In this document: one piece after another, positions 33,691-42,346 of the stretch | Position numbering within the stretch: the first letter of the stretch is position 1 | Layout: each line of letters begins with the position of its first letter | Assembly (NCBI RefSeq): GCF_007859935.1 | Contig: NZ_SJPO01000002.1 | Span: forward strand, 62,001-126,000 | DNA: 64,000 bases | Direction of reading: 5' to 3' | DNA from: Posidoniimonas polymericola | Lineage (GTDB): Bacteria; Planctomycetota; Planctomycetia; Pirellulales; Lacipirellulaceae | Notes under the pieces: model-generated | Databases searched by the model: none | Seen by the model: only the letters and a program-made list of their open reading frames with translations | Told to the model about the DNA's origin: nothing | Translations under genes and position numbers: made by a program

Positions 33691-35704
33691 GTGTACGCCC
33701 GGCACGGGCGTGATTGTTGTGGGGTGCAAGTCCCCTGTACGAGACTGGGAGTCTCACGGAGATCAGTCTACCAAATGCCGGCTCCGATCGACAAAGTACT
33801 AGACGAGGGCAACTGCGGAAGGGCGACCGACCGTGGGGAGGAAGCCTGCGAATGCGTGCGTAAGCACCGGCCTGATTTCGCCGCCGGTCGCATTCTCGTC
33901 AAAGCTGCGAGGCTACGAACAGAAACGCCATACAAGGCCGGTTCGACCAGGCGAGTGAGCACAACATCACGAAGCCGTTCCCAGTCGGTCGCTCAGGTAA
34001 ATGGCGAGCTTGCGCAGCGAAGCATCACGCTCTTATCCGGGGAGACCTGCCCGACGGCCTGCGAGCCGTCGGTCGCTCCAGCGAGTAAGGCTTGCCTGAA
34101 AGGCTGGAACGCCGCGGAGCCATCCACGGCGGGCGAGGCAGGAGTCAGCCGAGGTCGTAGTACCGACCCTCGAAAACCAATCGAGACGGGAAGGACCGAA
34201 CGATGAAGAACAAGGAGGAGCCATCGACCAACTCGCTACGAGGGAACCCCTCGGCGCCAACCCAGCAGGACCACCCTGCTGGCCGAGGCGACGAGACCAC
34301 ACGTTCACTATCCCGACCGGGACGAACCGTAGCGGCGCGGGCCGAGCAGCCAGCCTTGAGCTTATTCCCGATGTCTTTGATGGAGGCCGTTGTCGACCAG
34401 GCCAACCTCGAAACCGCCTGGAGAAACGTGAAAGCGAACCGCGGAGCCCCCGGCCCCGATGGGATCACGATCACGAAGTTCCCCGACTGGTTCCGAACAC
34501 GGTGGCCGCAGGTCCGACAGCAGCTCCTCGGTGGGACGTACCGGCCAGGACCGGTGCGGCGCAAAACCATCGACAAACCCGATGGCGGCCAGCGGTTGCT
34601 CGGTATCCCAAACGTGCTCGACCGACTGATTCAGCAAGCCATCGTCCAGGTCCTGACGCCGATCTTCGACCCGCATTTCAGCGAGTCGAGCTTCGGTTTT
34701 CGGCCCCAACGCTCTGCTCATGGAGCAGCCAAGCAGGTCGGGCGTACGATCCGTCGTGGTCATCGCTATGCCGCCGACATCGATCTGTCGAAGTTCTTCG
34801 ACCGAGTTCAGCACGACGTCCTGCTGACGCGTGTCGCTCGTCGAGTCGACGACAAGCTGCTGCTGCGATTGATCGGCCGCTACCTGCGAGCGGGCGTGAT
34901 GGTCGATGGAGCTCTGCAACCAACCGATATTGGCACGCCCCAAGGCGGTCCACTCAGCCCGATCTTAAGCAACATCCTGCTTGACGATCTGGACAAGGAG
35001 TTGGAACGCCGAGGGCTGCCGTTCGTGCGGTACGCGGATGATTTCGCCGTCTTTGCGAAATCGAAACGTAGTGCCGAGCGAATCATGACATCGGTCTCGC
35101 GCTACTTGACTGGCGCCCTTCGCTTGGTGGTGAACCAAGAGAAGAGCCAGGTTGTCGCCAGCACAGAATTCGAGTTCCTTGGATTCGCATTCGTCAAATC
35201 GCGCGCGACGATCAACGTAGCGGCGAAGTCCGTCCGGAAGTTCAAGCAGCGTATCCGCGAGATTACCGGCCGCAGCCGGGGCATCTCGATGGAGGATCGC
35301 TTGGGCAGACTGCGACGATACGTTCGCGGCTGGATGGGCTACTTCGGCTTGGCGTCTCAGTTGAAGCTGTTCGACAGACTCGACCAGTGGATACGTCGTC
35401 GCATTCGAATGTGTCACTGGAAACAGTGGCGTCGGCCGAAACGCCGACGCGAAATGCTCATTCGGCTCGGCGTTCCGCGACGTCAAGCGATTCGCCACGC
35501 ACGCAGTCGCCAAGGCTACTGGCACATGTCCAAAACCATCGCCAGCGGCGTGGGGCTCAACAATGCGTGGCTTGCAGAACAGGGACTCCTCAGCATCAAG
35601 ACACTCTGGGCAGAGCTTGCTCCCCTTCGTCGAACCGCCTAGTGCGGACCCGCATGCTAGGTGGTGTGGGGAGGGTCACCGGCAACGGTGGCCCTTACCC
35701 GGTT
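33691..35704 (+). mobile_element. Group II intron (class C, attC-inserted type) with maturase
   Basis: The 5' end GTGTACGCCCGGCACGGGCGTG is a group II 5' start with its first domain I hairpin. About 500 nt of ribozyme precede the reverse transcriptase gene. After the gene stop, the region 35641-35676 (AGTGCGGACCCGCATG...) has the look of domain V, and 35675-35697 (GGGTCACCG-GCAA-CGGTGGCCC) of domain VI. Start and end were set so that the rejoined exons read GCATT-GTTATG, restoring the attC; the 3' boundary could be a few bases earlier. Class C introns of this group are known to insert in attC bottom strands of integron cassettes, opposite to cassette genes, exactly the arrangement here. Confidence 0.8.
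34203..35642 (+). CDS. ltrA: Group II intron reverse transcriptase/maturase
   Basis: The protein has 479 residues; an AAGGA lies 7 nt before the ATG. Reverse transcriptase motifs are intact: GAPGPDGI at ~81-88, RLLGIPNVLDRLIQQAI, the DIDLSKFFDRVQHD block near 192-205, TPQGGPLSP at 245-253 and the catalytic YADD at 277-280. A maturase (X) domain (RLRRYVRGWMGYFGLA) and basic C-terminus follow. There is no HNH endonuclease domain, as in class C introns that use single-stranded or hairpin targets. It promotes splicing of the intron RNA and retrohoming. All motifs are intact, so the element is probably functional. Confidence 0.95.
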   Translation: MKNKEEPSTNSLRGNPSAPTQQDHPAGRGDETTRSLSRPGRTVAARAEQPALSLFPMSLMEAVVDQANLETAWRNVKANRGAPGPDGITITKFPDWFRTRWPQVRQQLLGGTYRPGPVRRKTIDKPDGGQRLLGIPNVLDRLIQQAIVQVLTPIFDPHFSESSFGFRPQRSAHGAAKQVGRTIRRGHRYAADIDLSKFFDRVQHDVLLTRVARRVDDKLLLRLIGRYLRAGVMVDGALQPTDIGTPQGGPLSPILSNILLDDLDKELERRGLPFVRYADDFAVFAKSKRSAERIMTSVSRYLTGALRLVVNQEKSQVVASTEFEFLGFAFVKSRATINVAAKSVRKFKQRIREITGRSRGISMEDRLGRLRRYVRGWMGYFGLASQLKLFDRLDQWIRRRIRMCHWKQWRRPKRRREMLIRLGVPRRQAIRHARSRQGYWHMSKTIASGVGLNNAWLAEQGLLSIKTLWAELAPLRRTA

Positions 35705-35705
35705 G

Positions 35706-36107
35706 TTATGTGTCGTTTGCGTCCATCTCACGTTCAAGTTTGCGAATACATGCTTTTGTGGAAATGTCGCCCCGTCGGTATTCGGCAAGCAATTCCGGAG
35801 TTGGTTTACGACGTTGAGGCAGGAATCCGACCCAGTTGGGAAATAGTTTAACACATTGATCCCAGAATTCATTGTCCGGATCGGTGTCATCGAGCATCAA
35901 TCGCGTGCGGTACGCGAATAGTTGCCGGAGCGCCCAGATTACATAAACCGGAGTTTCAGCATTGGTTTCATCCGACCAGATCAGCGCGCCCGACATCAGT
36001 TCGTACGTTGCAGTGGCAGAAGGATTGGGTGTGTCGATTGAATTGAGATGATCTGCGTGTGTCGTCAGTTGGTAGAGCCCATCGTATTTCGAATCGTCTT
36101 CGGACAT
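35706..36107 (-). CDS. Integron-cassette-like ORF of unknown function
   Basis: The product has 133 residues from the ATG at 36107; a GTG at 36119 would add MSNP. It is acidic and Trp/Tyr-containing (LMSGALIWSDETNAETPVYV, FWDQCVKLFPNWVGFLPQRR) and matches no family I know. There is no signal peptide or membrane segment. Base composition is clearly lower in GC than the flanks, a sign of transfer. The TAA stop (35706-35708) lies inside the attC R box and an attI-like core sits just upstream, the expected anatomy of a gene cassette. Without the intron the cassette would be about 497 bp. Confidence 0.75.
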   Translation of the reverse strand: MSEDDSKYDGLYQLTTHADHLNSIDTPNPSATATYELMSGALIWSDETNAETPVYVIWALRQLFAYRTRLMLDDTDPDNEFWDQCVKLFPNWVGFLPQRRKPTPELLAEYRRGDISTKACIRKLEREMDANDT

Positions 36108-36110
36108 TGG

Positions 36111-36137
36111 ATTAGACACATAACTTGTTATTAGACA
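36111..36137 (-). other. attI-like core site
   Basis: In cassette orientation it reads TGTCTAATAACAAGTTATGT. ATAAC-AA-GTTAT is a palindrome flanked by 8-bp direct repeats (ATTAGACA at 36111-36118 and 36130-36137). It resembles the attI1 core AAAACAAAGTTAG, and recombination at G/TT would place the cassette start at 36123. It is not preceded by attC-like arms. A 27-codon frame (36195 to 36112) runs into it. No integrase gene lies within reach. Confidence 0.45.
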
Positions 36138-36139
36138 GA

Positions 36140-36175
36140 AACTTCTTCAGTATGCCCGGCATATTGAAGGAGACC
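36140..36175. repeat. 15-bp hairpin upstream of the cassette
   Basis: The stem CTTCAGTATGCC-C-GGCATATTGAAG contains the palindrome TATGCCCGGCATA with one wobble pair, extended by three more pairs outside. It might belong to the attI-adjacent region or be a terminator of an earlier transcript. Confidence 0.45.
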
Positions 36176-36584
36176 TTCAGTAAGCAGACTGCCATTCTAG
36201 CGGGCTACCGCGCGCCTTCTCAAGCTTCCTGCTTCTCGACAGCGATGGCAATCTCCTGCGGCAATCGGGCAGGCAGCTAGCGCGCTGAGGTTGTCTCAAA
36301 CTCGGTTAGCACTCGGTACGGCAACTGGGCGGCGGCATCATCCGCCGACGCTGCGATCCTTGCTGACTCCGCGGAGACATCTTCGCCTGCCACCCTGCCC
36401 TTCTTCCCATTTCCTTGTAGAAACCACCCACCCCTCATGGTCCAATGAGGGGTCTGCGCACGGTCTTGGGTTGGCGTAGTGTCGGCTCGATTCGCGTAGT
36501 TGGCCGGAGACCCTCCGACTTCCGCCGGAGGTTGCTGCGGTGGGGCAGGCAGCGTGGGGCGGTTTCTGCCGGGCGGGGCGTGGC

Positions 36585-36709
36585 GGACAAAACCCGGCGG
36601 GGTGGCTGCTTGCGGTGGTCGTAAGTTGTTTGCTGATGGCGGTTTGCGGTGGCTTGGAGCTAGGCGTGCCGGGGGTTTTGTCCCCTCCGATCGATATTTC
36701 GGACTTAAC
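36585..36709 (+). repeat. 125-nt element with GGACAAAACCC ends, copy 2
   Basis: It starts GGACAAAACCC, has GTAAGT at offset 36, internal GGGTTTTGTCC at 36673-36683, and ends CGGACTTAAC. It ends 138 bp before the DUF1593 start codon and so could be part of that leader. The rest of 36176-36847 holds no gene I support. Confidence 0.8.
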
Positions 36710-36847
36710 GCGGCGGCCCCAGCGAGGGGGGGGCGGTGCAAGCGGGCGGGGTCCGAATGCGGCCTCGCCGTGGGCTCGTTGGAATAGAATCGGGGCTGCC
36801 CGTTCGGGCGTGTTGGCTCTTCTTGTCTTGCTTTAGTAGGAACTGTG

Positions 36848-38275
36848 ATGCATCGCTTTTTCGGTTGCTTAGGTTTGTTGGTGATCGTGGCGGCGGCCTC
36901 GCTGGCCTCGGCGGGCGAGCGGCACCGGCTGTTTGTGCTGACCGATATCGAGAACGAGCCGGACGACGCGATGTCGATGGTGCGGCTGCTGGTCTACGCC
37001 AACGAGATCGACATCGAGGGCCTGACGGCGACTACCTCGGTGCACCAGCAGAACCGCGTTGCGCCGGAGCGGATCCGGCGGATTGTTGACGCGTACGGCC
37101 AGGTCCAGCCGAACCTCCTGAAGCATGACGATCGGTACCCGGCGGCCGACGAGCTCCGCAAGCTGATCTACACCGGCCTGCCGGTGTTTGGCATGCAGGG
37201 TGTCGGCGAAGGAAAAGACTCCGAGGGGTCCGAGGAATTGATCAAGGCCGTCGACCGTGACGACCCGCGGCCGCTGTGGGTCACGGCGTGGGGCGGCGCG
37301 AGCGTGCTCGGTCAGGCGTTGTGGAAGGTCCGCGCGACGCGCTCAGCAGAGGAGCTCGAGAAGTTCGTCAGCAAGCTGCGGGTGTACACGATCTCCGACC
37401 AGGACGACGCCGGGCCGTGGCTGCGTGAGCAGTTTCCGAATCTGTTCTATGTCTGCAGCCCCGGCTACCACGCGGGCGGCGCGTACCACCACGCCACCTG
37501 GAGCGGCATCAGCGGCGACCGCTTCCACGGCCGCTTTACCGGCGCCGACTTTGGCCTGGTGACCAACGAGTGGCTGGAGGAGCACGTCCGCAGCAAGGGG
37601 CCGCTTGGCGGCGAGTACCCGGAGTGGGAGTTCCTGATGGAGGGGGACACGCCGTCGTTCCTCAATTTGATCGACAACGGGCTGGCCGACCCCGAGCACC
37701 CGAACTGGGGCGGCTGGGGCGGGCGGTACGAGTTCTACACGCCGCCGATGCAGAAGTGGTTCGCCCAGGAGGAGACGCGTCCGTTCTGGGCGACCGCGCA
37801 GGACGAGGTCCTGGGGGTCGACGGCGCGTGGCACACCGGCAACCACGCCACGATCTGGCGGTGGCGCTCGGCGTACCAGAACGATTTCTCGGCGCGGATG
37901 GACTGGACCATCAGGCCGCCGGCCGAGGCCAACCACCCGCCGGTCGTGAAGCTTGACCACGACGCCAAGCTCACCGCCAAAAAAGGGGATCGCGTCGAGC
38001 TTGCCGCGACCGCTTCTTCGGACCCGGACGGCGATGAGCTCACCTACCAGTGGTTCGCCTACAACGAGACCGGCACGTTCTGCACGTCCAGCGGCAGCAG
38101 CGGCCAGCCGGTCGCCATTGAGACGGCCGACCAGCCACGGGCGACGCTGCTCGTGCCCGCGGGCCGGGTGATGCCGCCCGGCGTGGGGACGCTGCACGTG
38201 ATCCTGCAGGTGACCGACCAGGGCGTGCCGCCGCTGACGCGTTACCAGCGGGTGATTGTGGATATTGTCGAGTAG
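36848..38275 (+). CDS. Secreted DUF1593 (nucleoside-hydrolase-like) protein
   Basis: The protein has 475 residues from the ATG at 36848 (AGGAA 5 nt upstream). The signal peptide is [20 protein letters not shown]. The N-terminal domain starts [22 protein letters not shown], which resembles the Asp-rich Ca site of nucleoside hydrolases (DxDxxxDD) in modified form. [19 protein letters not shown] and [17 protein letters not shown] are typical of DUF1593. The last ~100 residues ([20 protein letters not shown]... [14 protein letters not shown]) form a PKD/Ig-like beta-sandwich. Members are secreted and often sit in polysaccharide-use loci; a sugar-ester or glycosidic substrate is likely but unproven. 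Confidence 0.88.
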   Translation: MHRFFGCLGLLVIVAAASLASAGERHRLFVLTDIENEPDDAMSMVRLLVYANEIDIEGLTATTSVHQQNRVAPERIRRIVDAYGQVQPNLLKHDDRYPAADELRKLIYTGLPVFGMQGVGEGKDSEGSEELIKAVDRDDPRPLWVTAWGGASVLGQALWKVRATRSAEELEKFVSKLRVYTISDQDDAGPWLREQFPNLFYVCSPGYHAGGAYHHATWSGISGDRFHGRFTGADFGLVTNEWLEEHVRSKGPLGGEYPEWEFLMEGDTPSFLNLIDNGLADPEHPNWGGWGGRYEFYTPPMQKWFAQEETRPFWATAQDEVLGVDGAWHTGNHATIWRWRSAYQNDFSARMDWTIRPPAEANHPPVVKLDHDAKLTAKKGDRVELAATASSDPDGDELTYQWFAYNETGTFCTSSGSSGQPVAIETADQPRATLLVPAGRVMPPGVGTLHVILQVTDQGVPPLTRYQRVIVDIVE

Positions 38276-38445
38276 CGCGGTAGCGGTTTGATTAGGCCCG
38301 GTGTTTGCGTTTGAGGCACGCTGCTCGCCAGCGAGCCGCCAACTATTGATTTGGATTCATCGACCTGACTGGTTGATGGTCAGATTGGTCGTGCGGCAGT
38401 CAGCGTCGAGCCGACTCGCTTCGAACCAATACCCCGCGGACTGCT

Positions 38446-39918
38446 ATGCCCCTGCTTGATACGTTGCGTCGATTGCTTCTGGTTTCGGTGGTTGTTGGTG
38501 CGGCTCCACTGGCGGTAGCGCAGGAGGACGCGAGCTCGCCTCCCGCTGACGCCGCGGAGGCCAAGCCCAAGTCCGACCCCGCCGAAACCAAGGAGGTGAG
38601 CGTCGCGCCGACCGCCGAGGACGACGACATCGCCGAGCGGCTGACCGGCATCCTGCGGGCGACCGACTGGTTCGAGTCTCCGGAGATACGAGTCGAGGAG
38701 GGCGTGGCGTTCCTGTCCGGCGTGGCCGACAGCGAGGAGCACCGGGCGTGGGCCGAGCGGCTCGCCGGCCGGACCGAGGACGTCGTGGCGGTGGTGAACC
38801 AGATGGGCGTGGTGACGCCGAGCATGCTCGACTTCTCGCCCGCCACCAGTCAGCTCGACGGGATGGTGCGGTCGTTCATCCAGGCGACCCCGACCTTCCT
38901 GGTGGCGGCGTTGCTGCTGCTCTTGACCTGGTGGGCCGCGGGAATCGCGGCGCGGATCGGCAAGCACGTGGCCCAGAGTCGTGTCGAGAACGTGCTGCTC
39001 CGCGGCATGGTCGGGCGGTTCGCGGCCGTGCCGGTGCTGCTGCTGGGGGCGTACATGGCGCTCCACGTGGCGGGGCTGACGCGGCTGGCGGCGACCGTGC
39101 TGGGCGGCACGGGCCTGCTGGGCATCGTGGTGGGGTTTGCGTTCCGCGACATCGCGGAGAACTACCTGGCGAGCATCCTGATCAGCATGCGGCGCCCGTT
39201 CGAGATCGGCGACCTGGTGACCATCGGCGACCACAAGGGCTTTGTGCAGACGGTCACCTCGCGCGGAACGCAGATCATGACGCTCGAGGGCAACCACGTG
39301 CAGATCCCCAACTCGCTGGTGTACAAGAGCGTGATCGAGAACCAGACCGCCAACCCGAACGTGCGGCTCAGCTTCACGGTCGGCATCGACTACAGCGACT
39401 CGGCCGCGGCGGCGCAGCAGGCGGTGCTGCAGACCCTCCGCGACCACGACGCGGTGCTCGCCGACCCGGAGCCGCTGGTGCTGGTCGACGCCCTCGCCGC
39501 GTCGACGGTCAACCTGGCGATCTACTTCTGGGTCGACGCGTCGCACTACAGCCACATCAAGGTCCGTTCGGCGGTGATGCGGCTGGTGAAACGCCGGCTG
39601 CAGCAGGGCGGCTTCACGCTGCCGGACGAGTCGCGTGAGATGATCTTCCCGCAGGGCGTGCCGGTGCGGTTGATCCAGGAGGAGGGCGGCCCGGGCCGTC
39701 CTGCCTCGGCGACGACCGAGAGCAACGCGGCGGCCGCTGACCAAGCGGCCGAGCCGGCCGACGAGGGCGAGCCGGAGCTCGAGGCCACCGAGGCCGAGGG
39801 CAACCTGGTTTCCGAGAAGCACGAGATCCAGCAGCAGGCCGCCGGCGCCCGGCCGCTGAGCGACGGCGAGAATCTGATCGATTCGCAGCCCGAGGAGAGG
39901 AGCGAGCGGGCCCGCTAA
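38446..39918 (+). CDS. Mechanosensitive channel (MscS family) with N-terminal BON-like domain
   Basis: The protein has 490 residues. A signal peptide (LLLVSVVVGAAPLAVAQ) is followed by an acidic linker. A BON-like domain spans ~60-125 (IRVEEGVAFLSGVADSEEHRAWAERLAGRTEDVVAVVNQMGV). Three membrane helices start near 145 (TFLVAALLLLLTWWAAGI, VPVLLLGAYMALHVAGL, LGIVVGFAFRDIAENYLASI), the last being the pore-lining helix. The MscS beta domain has RRPFEIGDLVTIGDHKGFVQ and GNHVQIPNSLVYKSVIEN. A charged C-terminal tail ends it. It opens under membrane tension to release solutes. Its stop overlaps the convergent FAD oxidoreductase by 4 nt. Confidence 0.92.
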   Translation: MPLLDTLRRLLLVSVVVGAAPLAVAQEDASSPPADAAEAKPKSDPAETKEVSVAPTAEDDDIAERLTGILRATDWFESPEIRVEEGVAFLSGVADSEEHRAWAERLAGRTEDVVAVVNQMGVVTPSMLDFSPATSQLDGMVRSFIQATPTFLVAALLLLLTWWAAGIAARIGKHVAQSRVENVLLRGMVGRFAAVPVLLLGAYMALHVAGLTRLAATVLGGTGLLGIVVGFAFRDIAENYLASILISMRRPFEIGDLVTIGDHKGFVQTVTSRGTQIMTLEGNHVQIPNSLVYKSVIENQTANPNVRLSFTVGIDYSDSAAAAQQAVLQTLRDHDAVLADPEPLVLVDALAASTVNLAIYFWVDASHYSHIKVRSAVMRLVKRRLQQGGFTLPDESREMIFPQGVPVRLIQEEGGPGRPASATTESNAAAADQAAEPADEGEPELEATEAEGNLVSEKHEIQQQAAGARPLSDGENLIDSQPEERSERAR

Positions 39919-41552
39919 CGAGTCAATACCTGCTGTTCGTCGAGCAGCACCTGCTCGAGCTCGGCGTACGGCACCGCGAGGGCGTCGACGTCGCGGTCGA
40001 TAGCGATCGACGCGGCCGCGACCGACGACTGCGAGAGCACCATAAACACCGGCTCCATGCGGATCGAACCGAACGCGATGTGTGACGCCGACAAGCAGAA
40101 CGGCGCCCACAGGTTGGTGCACTCCTGCTGCTTGGGCACGAGCGCACGGTACGAGATCGGGTACGGGGGGAAGCCGCCGACCTGCACGTCCCCCTCGTTG
40201 CGGGCGTGGCCGTTGGCGTCGGCGTAGCGCTGCACGTTGTGGGAGTCCATCGTGTAGGCCGCCATGCCGACCGAGTCGCGGGCGACTTCGCGGCCTTGGC
40301 AGTGGTGCTGCGTCATGACCGTGGCTCCGACCATCCGGCGGGCCTCGCGGACGTAGAGCTCGGGGGGCCAGCCCTCGGTGTCGGTGAACTCGTCGCGGCA
40401 GACGCCCCACTGCGACATCTGGCTGCGTACCTTGTCGGGAACGCGAGGGTCGTTGGCGAGCACCCACATCAGACCCTGCTGGTAGGCGAGGTGCTCGCGG
40501 CGGATCTCGTCGCGGCGGTCGTAGCTCGCTTCGGGGTAGTCGTAGCTGTGGCCGATGAAGTCGGTCGATACGCCTGTGTTGTTGTTGCTGTCGGTCTTGT
40601 GGTTGGGCATCGGAGAGAGCGTGAGCGGCGCCTTGGCGAGGCCGGCCTCAAAGTTCCGCAGCAGCAGTTCGTAGGTGGCCGGTTCGAAACCGGCGGGCTT
40701 TGCGACCGGCACGCGGTTGTCCGGGTGGTTGGTCAGGCACATGCGGTAGCAGTACGCCTGCACGCGGTGGTCGCGGGCGCCTTCGTCGCCTGGGCCGGTG
40801 GGGTCGACGCCGGGCAGCAATCCGCTGGCAGGGTCGCCAGGTTTGACGTAGGCGCTGACGTCGGGGAGGAGTTGATGCTTAACCGCGTGGCTGGTCTGGA
40901 CTCCGTTGAGGGTCTCGTCGTAGGTGGCGTTGGCCTCGCGGCCGACGATGTAGGTGACGCCGGCGGCGGCGAGCAGGTCGCCCTCGTAGGTGGCGTCGAT
41001 GAACGCGCGGCCAGAGACGACCGCGCCCGACTCGAGCCGGATCGAGCGGATCCGCCCCCCGGACTTCTCGACCCCGTCGGGCCGGACGAGCCGTTCGTCA
41101 CGCAGCACGGGGACGCCGTCCCGCGCGAGCCACTGCTCGTACACGGCGAGCGCGGCGCTCGGCTCGAAGGTCCACATCGCCCGGCCGTCCGACTGTTTCA
41201 CGCCCTGGCCGGTGTAGTTGTAGTCGTCGGCCCGCTGCTGCCGCCACGCGTCGGGCGACTGGTAGTACTGGTGGATGGCCTGGTAGAACTCCAGCGCGAT
41301 CCCGCCCACCACGTGCTTGTTGCCGATGTCGGTGAGCCCCAGGCCGTTGGTGGTCAGCCCGCCGATCCGCCGGTCGGGAGCAATCAGCACGACCGACTTG
41401 CCGTGCCGACGGGCCGCGACAGCGGCAGCGATCCCGCCGGAGGTCCCGCCGTAAACAACGATGTCGTACGTGTGGGACGGCGCCGGTGTGGTGGGCGCCG
41501 CGGTGATGGGAGGGCAGCAAATGAGCAAGAGTAGCAGTGTCGGCAGTCGCAT
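39915..41552 (-). CDS. Secreted FAD-dependent oxidoreductase (FAD_oxidored family)
   Basis: The protein has 545 residues. A signal peptide (LPTLLLLLICCPPITAAP) precedes the Rossmann FAD site YDIVVYGGTSGGIAAAVAA with a downstream KSVVLIAPDRRIGGLTTNGLG. AFIDATYEGDLLAAAGVTY is the second FAD-contacting block. This matches the FAD_oxidored family found in planctomycete and Bacteroidetes secreted enzymes. Export of a folded FAD protein would normally need Tat, but no twin-Arg is visible. The substrate is unknown; a sugar or xanthan-like polysaccharide context is possible. Confidence 0.86.
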   Translation of the reverse strand: MRLPTLLLLLICCPPITAAPTTPAPSHTYDIVVYGGTSGGIAAAVAARRHGKSVVLIAPDRRIGGLTTNGLGLTDIGNKHVVGGIALEFYQAIHQYYQSPDAWRQQRADDYNYTGQGVKQSDGRAMWTFEPSAALAVYEQWLARDGVPVLRDERLVRPDGVEKSGGRIRSIRLESGAVVSGRAFIDATYEGDLLAAAGVTYIVGREANATYDETLNGVQTSHAVKHQLLPDVSAYVKPGDPASGLLPGVDPTGPGDEGARDHRVQAYCYRMCLTNHPDNRVPVAKPAGFEPATYELLLRNFEAGLAKAPLTLSPMPNHKTDSNNNTGVSTDFIGHSYDYPEASYDRRDEIRREHLAYQQGLMWVLANDPRVPDKVRSQMSQWGVCRDEFTDTEGWPPELYVREARRMVGATVMTQHHCQGREVARDSVGMAAYTMDSHNVQRYADANGHARNEGDVQVGGFPPYPISYRALVPKQQECTNLWAPFCLSASHIAFGSIRMEPVFMVLSQSSVAAASIAIDRDVDALAVPYAELEQVLLDEQQVLTR

Positions 41553-41718
41553 AGAGAGGCTCGCGGGGGTTCAAGGGCGCGACCCAATTCTATCCGATCC
41601 CGAACCACGGGCGCCAACCGCGGCTGGACGCACCGGCGCGGTCGACAAGAAAAGCGTCAGCGCCGGTGGCTGGCGCTGACGCTGTATCGAATCCTGCGGG
41701 CGTGGTACGCCAGCCGGT

Positions 41719-41994
41719 TTAGTTTTCGTCTTCCGCGGGGAAGTCAACGTCGACATCGGGGACGGAGACCTCCGTCTCTTCCAGGTCCACATCCGGAACT
41801 GTCACCTTCTGCTTTTCGGTGCTGACGTCCACGTCCGGACCGGTGACGTCGACTTCGGGCATCTCACCTTCTTGCACTTCGACTTCTGGCAGTTCTCCAG
41901 AGTCTTCCACGTCGACGTCGCAACCCGCGAGGCCAATACAGCAAGCGGCGGTGAGCATGCCAGCCGACATCTTCTTAACGATCAAGTAACGCAT
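41719..41994 (-). CDS. Small acidic lipoprotein with PDVDV repeats
   Basis: The protein has 91 residues. A lipoprotein signal (MLTAACCIGLAGC, lipobox LAGC with Cys at 25) is followed by a very acidic, repetitive tail: PEVEV, PEVDV, PDVDV, PDVDL, PDVDV. The alternating Asp/Val/Pro pattern suggests an extended, Ca-binding or charged surface tether. I know no named family. A hairpin CGCGGCGA/TCGCCGCG lies at 42027-42048 in the leader, 33 nt upstream of the start. Confidence 0.75.
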   Translation of the reverse strand: MRYLIVKKMSAGMLTAACCIGLAGCDVDVEDSGELPEVEVQEGEMPEVDVTGPDVDVSTEKQKVTVPDVDLEETEVSVPDVDVDFPAEDEN

Positions 41995-42346
41995 TTTCGT
42001 CCTCCAAACACTTTGTCTTAGATAGTCGCGGCGAGGGTAGTCGCCGCGGTCTTATCAATCCCTTTGCAAATAAACTAATCGCACCGGCCTCCGAGCGGCA
42101 GCGATGCGCTGGCTCCTCCAGCTGTTCGGAACATCCCGTTCGAGAAAGGGAATGGCAAAGAGCGTGCCAATGCGTCGGTGAGGCAGATCGCCGATGTGGT
42201 GACCCAGTGGCACGGTCGAGGCTGGTCGAAATTCCCCCAGGCTGGCCGGCGGGCGGTCGGCCGGGAGGAGCGGCGCCGGCCGCTTCTTGCGGCTCGGCGC
42301 CTGCTGTGCCCCTGCCATCGGGTTGTGGGCCGCCGGGCGGAAGGCG
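41995..42346. other. Intergenic region
   Basis: A 352-bp gap. It contains the leader hairpin at 42027-42048 (CGCGGCGA-GGGTAG-TCGCCGCG) and the palindrome AGGCGCTAGCGCCT at 42342-42355 that includes the stop codon of the next gene. An 87-codon minus-strand frame (42055-42318) lacks any support beyond length. Confidence 0.45.

Noticed and set aside
33679-34206. 175-codon plus-strand frame before the intron reverse transcriptase
   Set aside because: It lies in the ribozyme domain I-III region; the RNA structure accounts for it.
33691-36123. The intron and cassette considered as a phage or defence island
   Set aside because: No phage, restriction, toxin-antitoxin or retron-type genes accompany them; the maturase motifs and RNA boundaries fit a group II intron.
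36112-36195. 27-codon frame running into the attI-like site (MAVCLLKVSFNMPGILKK...)
   Set aside because: It might be a leader peptide, but there is no clear ribosome site and the codons overlap a hairpin; not supported well enough to call a gene.
36277-36741. 154-codon minus-strand frame next to the attI-like site, tested as a possible integrase relic
   Set aside because: It shows none of the tyrosine recombinase motifs (R..HxxR..Y) and is Pro/Ala-rich; it overlaps a dispersed repeat.
42055-42318. 87-codon minus-strand frame in the intergenic region
   Set aside because: No ribosome site, signal or recognisable pattern; probably chance in GC-rich DNA.
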